Positions 58,494-64,000 of a stretch of 64,000 bases of DNA are shown here, in pieces. Where the stretch lies: the NCBI GenBank assembly GCA_963827065.1, contig CAWGZM010000007.1, positions 310,001 to 374,000 of the forward strand. Direction: 5' to 3'. The position numbers and the translations under genes are program-made. This stretch comes from JACVRW01 sp963827065 (GTDB lineage: Bacteria; Actinomycetota; Thermoleophilia; Solirubrobacterales; Thermoleophilaceae). Position 1 is the stretch's first letter; each line of letters opens with the position of its first letter. Below the pieces are notes generated by a model, which made no database searches, had not been told where the DNA came from, and worked only from the letters and a program-made list of their open reading frames with translations.

Positions 58494-59537
58494 TCAGAAC
58501 AGCTGCCCTGCCGCTTGGCGGGGCGGCTCGAGCCCCAGATGGGCGAACGCCGCCGGAGTCGCGACCCGCCCGCGCGGCGTCCGCATCAGCAGGCCCTGCT
58601 GGAGCAGATAGGGCTCGTAGACGTCCTCGATCGTGTCCGGCTCCTCCCCCACCGCCACGGCCAGCGTCGAGAGCCCGACCGGCCCGCCCCCGAACTTCTC
58701 GCAGATCGCGCGCAGGATCTCGCGGTCGAGCCGGTCGAGGCCGGCGTGGTCGACCTCGAGCAAGTCGAGCGCCTCGCGCGCGGCCGACTCGTCGATGTGA
58801 CCCGCCCCTCGCACCTCCGCGAAGTCGCGGACGCGCTTCAGCAGCCGGTTCGCCACGCGTGGGGTCCCGCGCGAGCGCGCGGCGATCGCCTCGGCGCCGG
58901 CGTCGTCGATCTCGATGTCGAGGATGCCGGCCGAGCGGCGCACGATCCGGGCGAGGTCGGACGGCCCGTAGAGCTCGAGCCTGTGGGTCACGCCGAAACG
59001 ATCGCGAAGCGGCGTCGTCAGGAGGCCCGCTCGCGTAGTTGCGCCGATCAGCGTGAACGCGGGCAGGTCGAGGGTGACCACGGCGGCGCCGGCGCCCTGG
59101 CCGACCGTGATCGGGAGCCGCCTGTCCTCCATCGCCGGGTAGAACGTCTCCTCGAGCGCGCGCGGCAGCCGGTGGATCTCGTCGACGAAGAACACGCTGC
59201 GCGGCTGGAGCGCCGTGAGGTAGCTGGCGATGTCGCCCTTGCGCTCGAGCGCGGGCCCGGCGGTCGGGATGAAGTCGGCCTCGAGCTCGTTGGCCACGAT
59301 CTGGGCGAGCGAGGTCTTCCCGAGCCCGGGCGGGCCTGCGAGCAGGACGTGGTCGAGCGCCTCGCCGCGGGCCTTGGCCGCCTCGATGAACACCGCGAGC
59401 TGCTGCTTGATCCGCTCCTGCCCCACGAAGTCCTCGAGCCGCTTCGGCCGCAGCGACCGGTCGAGGTCGTCCTCCGCCGGGAGCGGCGCGGGGTCGTGGA
59501 TGCGCTCCACTCCCGGCGTGCGGATGCCGCCGCTCAC
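58494..59537 (-). CDS. ruvB: Holliday junction branch-migration helicase RuvB
   Basis: AAA+ motor of 347 residues that drives branch migration with RuvA. Walker A is GPPGLGKTS, Walker B is FFVDEIHRL, and the sensor-type GATTRAGLLTTPLRDRFG segment is intact. The C-terminal winged helix (FGGGPVGLSTLAVAVGEE, QGLLMRTPRGR) is also typical. The ATG overlaps the stop of ruvA (ATGA). The ruvC-ruvA-ruvB order matches many actinobacteria. Confidence 0.97.
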   Translation of the reverse strand: MSGGIRTPGVERIHDPAPLPAEDDLDRSLRPKRLEDFVGQERIKQQLAVFIEAAKARGEALDHVLLAGPPGLGKTSLAQIVANELEADFIPTAGPALERKGDIASYLTALQPRSVFFVDEIHRLPRALEETFYPAMEDRRLPITVGQGAGAAVVTLDLPAFTLIGATTRAGLLTTPLRDRFGVTHRLELYGPSDLARIVRRSAGILDIEIDDAGAEAIAARSRGTPRVANRLLKRVRDFAEVRGAGHIDESAAREALDLLEVDHAGLDRLDREILRAICEKFGGGPVGLSTLAVAVGEEPDTIEDVYEPYLLQQGLLMRTPRGRVATPAAFAHLGLEPPRQAAGQLF

Positions 59538-60112
59538 CGGGCCGCCTTCAGCGCCTCGGCGATCAGGTCCTCGGGCGTCTCGCCGTCGGCCCCGTCGAGG
59601 AGGCCGTCCGCTTCCTGGGGGCTGAAGCCGAGCCCGAGCAGGCCCTCACGAGCAAGCGTGCGCGGGTCGTCCGAGGCCGTGCGGCGCACCACGATCTCGT
59701 CGGTCACGCGGCCGGCCACCTTCTCGCGCAGCTCGACGATGATGCGCTCGGCGGTCCGCTTGCCGATGCCGGGCACGGCCTGAAAGCGAGCGGTGTCGCC
59801 GGACGCGATCGCGTTCAGCAGCTCGCGCGGCGCGCCGCCCGAGAGGACGGCGAGCGCCACCTTCGGGCCGACGCCCTGGACCCCGATCAGCAGCAGGAAG
59901 AGCTCGCGCTCGGCCTGGGTGGCGAAGCCGTACAGGTGCATGGCGTCGTCGCGCAGCACGAGATGCGTCAGCAGGCGGCCGTGCGCGCCCACGGCCGGCA
60001 CCTTCGAGAGCGTCTCCGTCGAGACCGCCATGCGGTAGCCGACTCCCGCAGCCTCGATCACCACGTCGCCCGCCAAGCGGGTCACGACCTCCCCGCTCAC
60101 GGAGGCGATCAC
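59534..60112 (-). CDS. ruvA: Holliday junction DNA-binding protein RuvA
   Basis: Protein of 192 residues that binds four-way junctions and loads RuvB. The OB-fold domain I opens MIASVSGEVV. The two helix-hairpin-helix motifs are GVQGVGPKVALAVLS and VPGIGKRTAERIIVEL. The C-terminal domain III (LLGLGFSPQEADGLL) contacts RuvB. It is ten bases downstream of ruvC and overlaps ruvB. Confidence 0.96.
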   Translation of the reverse strand: MIASVSGEVVTRLAGDVVIEAAGVGYRMAVSTETLSKVPAVGAHGRLLTHLVLRDDAMHLYGFATQAERELFLLLIGVQGVGPKVALAVLSGGAPRELLNAIASGDTARFQAVPGIGKRTAERIIVELREKVAGRVTDEIVVRRTASDDPRTLAREGLLGLGFSPQEADGLLDGADGETPEDLIAEALKAAR

Positions 60113-60122
60113 CGGCGCCTCC

Positions 60123-60611
60123 TCATCCGAGGGCTGCCCTGAGGGGCGCGGAGTTCGCGTGGCAGATCGCCACCGCGAGCGCGTCCGAGGCGTGGTCCGG
60201 ATGTGGCGGCTCCGGCAGCGACAGCAGTGCGCCGACCATCCGCTGAACCTGCTGCTTCCCTGCGCCGCCCGTGCCGCAGACGGCCAGCTTGACCACCTGC
60301 GGCGTGTACGAGAAGCACGGGATGCCCGCCATTCCCGCCGACAACAGCACCACCCCGCGCGCCTGGCCGACTGCGAAGGCGCTGTGGGCGTTGCGCCCGA
60401 AGTAGAGGTCCTCGATCGCCAGCGCGGCGGGCCGGTGCTCGCGGATCAGGTCGCAGACACGCGCATGGATGTCCGCCAGCCTGCGCTCGAGCGGCGCGCC
60501 CGCGCGCGTCTCGATCACGCCGCCGTCGAGGGCCGCGAGCCTGCGCCCACGGGAGAGCACCACGCCATACCCCGTATGCGCGGTGCCGGGATCTATGCCA
60601 AGCACAACCAC
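60123..60611 (-). CDS. ruvC: Crossover junction endodeoxyribonuclease RuvC
   Basis: Resolvase of 162 residues that cuts Holliday junctions. The RNase-H-like acidic residues are Asp7 (GIDPGT), Glu67 (LAIEDLYFG) and the C-terminal pair around HPDHASDALAVA (His140, Asp143). The family loop YTPQVVKLAV is present. It heads the ruvCAB set on the minus strand. Confidence 0.95.
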   Translation of the reverse strand: MVVLGIDPGTAHTGYGVVLSRGRRLAALDGGVIETRAGAPLERRLADIHARVCDLIREHRPAALAIEDLYFGRNAHSAFAVGQARGVVLLSAGMAGIPCFSYTPQVVKLAVCGTGGAGKQQVQRMVGALLSLPEPPHPDHASDALAVAICHANSAPLRAALG

Positions 60612-60647
60612 CTATGGGTGGGATTCTGCGCAGAGTCCCGGACGCCT

Positions 60648-61013
60648 TCAGCGCGTGCCGCGCCAGGTCATCCGGGCGAACACGAACTGCAGGGGCAGGC
60701 GCGCCCACAGGAGCGCCGGATGGATGCGCGGGAACCGGTCCGAGTTGACCGCCATGTGGATGTTCGCCGGGTAGACGGCGGCAAGCGTGGCGAGCAGCCA
60801 CCAGCGCGCCAGCCTGCGCGTGCCGTCCGGCAACACGCCGAGCCCGCCCGCGATCTCGGCGACGCCGCTCGCCACGACGACCTCCTTGCGCCAGCGCTCC
60901 AGCCGCGGAGGCACGATCGCCTCGTACTGGCGGGGGATCACGAAGTGCATCGACCCGCCGACTATCCAGAAGAGCGCCGTCCCGATCCGGGCCCGGCGCG
61001 ACCGGCCCGGCAT
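60648..61013 (-). CDS. DoxX-like membrane protein
   Basis: Protein of 121 residues with about four hydrophobic segments. GTALFWIVGGSMHFV, IVPPRL and ASGVAEIAGGLGVL are typical of DoxX/MauE-like proteins. The role is unknown; some relatives act in redox processes. Its start follows the yebC stop directly (TAGATG), so the two are coupled. It lies 36 bp before ruvC. Confidence 0.75.
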   Translation of the reverse strand: MPGRSRRARIGTALFWIVGGSMHFVIPRQYEAIVPPRLERWRKEVVVASGVAEIAGGLGVLPDGTRRLARWWLLATLAAVYPANIHMAVNSDRFPRIHPALLWARLPLQFVFARMTWRGTR

Positions 61014-61766
61014 CTACCCGGCCGCCACCCGCTCCAGCACGTCGGAGTCGACGTCGAAGTTCGCGTGCACCGCCTGCACGTCGTCCGACTCCTCGAGCGC
61101 GTCGATCAGCCGCATGAGGGTCGCGACGCGGTCCTCCTCGACCGGCGTGCGCGTAGTGGGCCGCTGGACCAGCTCCGCGGAATCGATCTCGACTCCCTCC
61201 GCCGTGAGCGCGTCACGCACCGCCGCCACGTCTGTCGGCGCGGTCACGATCTCCCAGACGTCGCCGTCGAGCGACACGTCCTCGGCGCCCGCGTCGATCG
61301 CGGCGAGCAGGTCGTCCTCGTCGTAGCGGGAGCCGTCGACGACGATCTCGCCCTTCTTCTCGAACGTCCAGGCAACGGAGCCCGGCTCGCCCAGGTTGCC
61401 GCCGTGCTTCGTGAACGCGTGCCGGATCTCCGAGCCCGTGCGGTTGCGGTTGTCGGTGAGCGTCTCGACGAGGATCGCCACGCCGCCCGGACCGTAGCCC
61501 TCGTACAGAACCTCCTCGAAGGAGTCGGCGTCCGAGTCCGCGCCGGTCCCCTTCGCGATGGCACGCTCGATGTTGTCCTTCGGCATCGAGGCATCGCGCG
61601 CCTTCTGCACCGCCAGCGCAAGGGCTGGATTCCCGTCCGGGTCACCGCCTCCCTCGCGCGCGGCGACCGTGATCGCACGCGTCAGCTTGGTGAAAAGGGC
61701 GCCGCGTTTGGCGTCGACCGCCTTCTTCTTGTGCTTTATCGACGCCCATTTGGAGTGACCAGCCAT
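61014..61766 (-). CDS. yebC: YebC/PmpR family protein
   Basis: Protein of 250 residues with the family opening MAGHSKWASIKHKKKAVDAKRG and the conserved LTDNRNRTGSEIRHAFTKHGGNL block. Family members have been linked to transcription control and, more recently, to translation of difficult sequences. It lies upstream of doxX-like and ruvCAB on the same strand, a common neighbourhood for yebC and ruvC. Confidence 0.95.
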   Translation of the reverse strand: MAGHSKWASIKHKKKAVDAKRGALFTKLTRAITVAAREGGGDPDGNPALALAVQKARDASMPKDNIERAIAKGTGADSDADSFEEVLYEGYGPGGVAILVETLTDNRNRTGSEIRHAFTKHGGNLGEPGSVAWTFEKKGEIVVDGSRYDEDDLLAAIDAGAEDVSLDGDVWEIVTAPTDVAAVRDALTAEGVEIDSAELVQRPTTRTPVEEDRVATLMRLIDALEESDDVQAVHANFDVDSDVLERVAAG

Positions 61767-61791
61767 GCGCTTACAAGGCTATCGCCGGGGA

Positions 61792-62433
61792 TCAGCGGCG
61801 CGCCATGCCCAGAATCCGCGGCGCCACCGGGAATGCGAGCGCCCCGGGTGGGAAGTGAAAGCCCCGGCAATGCACGACGCTGAAGCCCGATCGTTCGATC
61901 GCCGCAAGCGTGTCGCGGTTCGGGTGGCAGCCGCCCATCAGCTGTGGCCAGACGTGGTCGACGGCATCCTGCCAGCGCACCCGGGCGGGCTCCCGCCCGC
62001 GCACGTGCTCGTAGAAGCGCAGCTCACCTCCGGCCCGGAGCACGCGGCGCAGGTCCCGAAGCGCGCTGTACTGGTCGGGGACCGAGCACAGGACGCCTGA
62101 CAGCACCGCCGCGTCGAACGAGGCATCGTCGAACGGAAGCTCCCCCGCGAGCCCATCGACGACCCGGATCTCGAGCGGCAACCGGGCTGCCGCCTCCCCG
62201 GCCCGGGAACGCAGATAGGGCTCCGGCTCCACGGCCACGAGCTCGTGCACGCCCGGTGGGTAGTGACGAAAGTTGACGCCGCTGCCCGCCCCCACCTCGA
62301 GGACCCGGCCGCTCAGGCCGCGCAGGAGCTCGTCACGCAGCTCCGCCTGGCCGCGCTCCTCGTCACGGGCGGCGTTCCACTCGAGCAGCCTGGCGAAGAG
62401 CGGGTGACGCACCTGGGGCTCGCTGCGGCTCAT
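61792..62433 (-). CDS. Class I SAM-dependent methyltransferase
   Basis: Methyltransferase of 213 residues. The SAM motif is VLEVGAGSGVNFRHYP, followed by VAVEPEPYLR, DGLAGELPFDDASFDAAVLSGVLCSV and LRRVLRAGGELRFYEHV, typical of the UbiE/type-11 group. The C-terminal GCHPNRDTLAAIERSGF is common in membrane-linked methyltransferases. ATG 62433 is used because upstream sequence to 62637 is not conserved. The substrate is unknown. It is divergent from the BNR/PKD protein, 55 bp apart. Confidence 0.85.
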   Translation of the reverse strand: MSRSEPQVRHPLFARLLEWNAARDEERGQAELRDELLRGLSGRVLEVGAGSGVNFRHYPPGVHELVAVEPEPYLRSRAGEAAARLPLEIRVVDGLAGELPFDDASFDAAVLSGVLCSVPDQYSALRDLRRVLRAGGELRFYEHVRGREPARVRWQDAVDHVWPQLMGGCHPNRDTLAAIERSGFSVVHCRGFHFPPGALAFPVAPRILGMARR

Positions 62434-62488
62434 GCGGCTCAGCGTACAACCGGCGCCGAGACGGGAATTCGGGGCTACGCTCGAGACG

Positions 62489-64000
62489 ATGATGCGGCGG
62501 ATGGCGCTCGCGGCGGTGACGCTGCTCAGCTGCGGAGCGGTCGCTCCGGGCGCCGCCGATGCCGCGGTGCCGCCGATCGGGGACGGCGCCTGGTCCTGGT
62601 TCGGCGACCCGCGCGCCGTCACCCACAACAACCGCACCTACGTCGGCTGGGTCGACCACGAGGGTGACATCAAGGTGAGCTCTTACGACCATGCGAACGG
62701 CCAGCGCGTGACCGCGGTGCTGGCCTCCAGGCTCAACCGCGACGACCACGCGAACCCCTCGATCCACGTCCGGGCGGACGGCAGGCTCGTCATCTTCTAT
62801 TCGCGCCACGTCGGGCCGGCAATGCACTACCGGGTCTCGACCCAGCCCGGGAACATCAACTCGTGGGGGGCCCCGCAGACACTCCCCTACAACGTGCCCG
62901 GCATTCGCGGCTACACGTACCCGAACCCGATCAGGCTCGCCGACGAGGGGCAGACCTACCTGTTCTGGCGCGGCGGCAACTACAACCCCACCTACTCGGT
63001 CCAGCAGGACGGCTCGGAAGGCTGGTCGCCGGCCCGGAACCTCATGGTCAAGCCGAACGAGCGCCCGTACGCCAAGTTCGCCGAGAGCGGCGGCGACACG
63101 ATCCACGTCGCCTTCACGAACGCCCACCCGAACGAGTTCCCGAGCGTGAACGTCTACTACGCGCGGATCAGGGCGGGCCAGATCGAGCGGGCGAATGGAC
63201 AACCGATCGGCAGCCTCGCCGGAGCCCCGATCGCGCCGGAGGCCGGCGACCCCATCTTCGACCAGGCCGAGCCGTCGTGGGTGCACGACGTGGCCGCCGA
63301 CGCGGCGGGCAACCCCGTCATCGTGTTCGCGAGCTTTCCGTCGCCGAGCGACCATCGCTACCACTACGCGCGCTGGACCGGCGCCGCGTGGCAGGTCAGC
63401 GAGATCACCGCCGCCGGCGGCTCCTTCCGCGAGGAGCTTCGTCCCGCGGACTACTACTCGGGCGGGCTGACGCTCGACCACGAGGATCCCTCGCGCGTCT
63501 ATCTCTCCCGCCAGAGCGGCGCGAGCTGGCAGGTGGAGACGTGGACGACACAGAACGGCGGGGCGAGCTGGACCCAGCAGGCTGTCAGCACGCCGCCTGG
63601 CGAGAAGAACGTGCGCCCCGTCTCGCCGCGCGGGATGACGGCCTTCGGCGGCGACCTGAGCGTCATCTGGTTGCGCGGCGCCTATCCGAACTATGTGGAC
63701 TACCGGACCTCGATCGCAGCGTTGATGGCCGACGGCGCGAACCTGCCCCCGGTGGCCGACGCCGAGCCCGCGGTGCGGAGCGGCCCCGGGCCACTCGAGG
63801 TGCGCTTCGACGGCTCGCTCTCCCGCGATCCCGACGGGCAGGTCGCGAGCTGGCAGTGGAACTTCGGCGACGGCACCGGCGGCAGCGGTCCTGAGGTCAC
63901 GCACACATACACCGGGGCCGGGCGCTACTTCCCGTCCCTGACGGTCACCGACTCGGGCGGGAGGACGGCGACGCTCGTGGAAGAGATCACGGTCGGCCTG
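62489..64000 (+). CDS. Secreted BNR-repeat and PKD-domain protein (truncated by window edge)
   Basis: Open from ATG 62489 to the last base of the window without a stop (504 codons seen). A signal peptide (MALAAVTLLSCGAVAPGAADA) is followed by a BNR/sialidase-like propeller with GDGAWSWFGDPRAV, HANPSIHVRADGRLVIFYSRH, GYTYPNPIRL and YLFWRGGNYNPTYSVQQDGS. From about residue 420 comes a PKD domain (PPVADAEPAVRSGPGPLEVRFDGS, SWQWNFGDGTGG). It probably binds or cleaves a polysaccharide outside the cell. Catalytic residues cannot be assigned from sequence. Confidence 0.82.
   Translation, partial: MMRRMALAAVTLLSCGAVAPGAADAAVPPIGDGAWSWFGDPRAVTHNNRTYVGWVDHEGDIKVSSYDHANGQRVTAVLASRLNRDDHANPSIHVRADGRLVIFYSRHVGPAMHYRVSTQPGNINSWGAPQTLPYNVPGIRGYTYPNPIRLADEGQTYLFWRGGNYNPTYSVQQDGSEGWSPARNLMVKPNERPYAKFAESGGDTIHVAFTNAHPNEFPSVNVYYARIRAGQIERANGQPIGSLAGAPIAPEAGDPIFDQAEPSWVHDVAADAAGNPVIVFASFPSPSDHRYHYARWTGAAWQVSEITAAGGSFREELRPADYYSGGLTLDHEDPSRVYLSRQSGASWQVETWTTQNGGASWTQQAVSTPPGEKNVRPVSPRGMTAFGGDLSVIWLRGAYPNYVDYRTSIAALMADGANLPPVADAEPAVRSGPGPLEVRFDGSLSRDPDGQVASWQWNFGDGTGGSGPEVTHTYTGAGRYFPSLTVTDSGGRTATLVEEITVGL

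Noticed and set aside
1..64000. CRISPR array or rRNA operon
   Set aside because: No regularly spaced identical repeats and no rRNA-like stretches were seen on either strand.

Overview
The window is GC-rich DNA with actinobacterial codon use. Its gene content points to Actinomycetota, most likely class Thermoleophilia (Solirubrobacterales-like). Evidence includes a SecD-SecF fusion, a bifunctional Rel protein, many large ATPase/LuxR regulators, short secreted collagen-like proteins and secreted proteins with lysine/arginine-rich beta modules. This placement is inferred from gene content, not from a marker search. No rRNA and no CRISPR array are present. One tRNA-like sequence is present but looks degenerate.

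Layout. (1) About 1-16.9 kb is an exopolysaccharide region: a HEAT-repeat protein, a NarL-type regulator, a WecB-like UDP-HexNAc 2-epimerase, a WecG/TagA transferase, two tandem secreted YWTD-propeller proteins (one frameshifted), a Wzz/tyrosine-kinase fusion, a FemAB/CelD-like acyltransferase, a Wzy/ligase-like membrane protein, a GT4 glycosyltransferase, a NodB deacetylase, a frameshifted alpha/alpha-toroid-like protein and an ATP-grasp-DUF2332 fusion. (2) About 16.9-27.1 kb interrupts it with unrelated genes: a MmyB-type regulator relic, homoserine dehydrogenase, a membrane protein, a haem peroxidase with small ORFs, a segment bounded by 39-bp inverted repeats that holds two truncated genes back to back, a short NmrA-hydrolase-LtrA run, and a GIY-YIG protein ending in a tRNA-like sequence. 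(3) About 27.1-36.3 kb returns to polysaccharide genes: a Wzx-like flippase, three polysaccharide-lyase-like secreted proteins, a LuxR regulator, a WbaP-type initiating transferase, a degenerate nucleotidyltransferase-like protein and an ECF-type sigma factor. (4) About 36.3-40 kb is a minus-strand operon of an ATPase-LuxR regulator flanked by two tandem ribbon-helix-helix-like proteins. (5) About 40-46.2 kb holds a lipid kinase, Rel and RecJ. (6) About 46.3-54.5 kb is an overlapping operon (TPR protein, acyltransferase-like/cyclic-nucleotide-binding fusion, O-methyltransferase), then a BTAD regulator and two secreted proteins. (7) About 54.5-62.4 kb is a housekeeping block on the minus strand: SecDF, RuvC-RuvA-RuvB, YebC and neighbours. 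(8) A secreted BNR/PKD protein runs off the right edge.

Regions 1 and 3 together supply most of a Wzx/Wzy-type pathway: initiation (WbaP), sugar precursor (WecB), transfer (WecG, GT4), decoration (acyltransferase, deacetylase), flipping (Wzx), polymerisation (Wzy), length control (Wzz-kinase) and trimming (lyases). Several frameshifts lie at or near G/C runs. They could be real decay or read errors, so the reading frames in the affected genes should be treated with caution.
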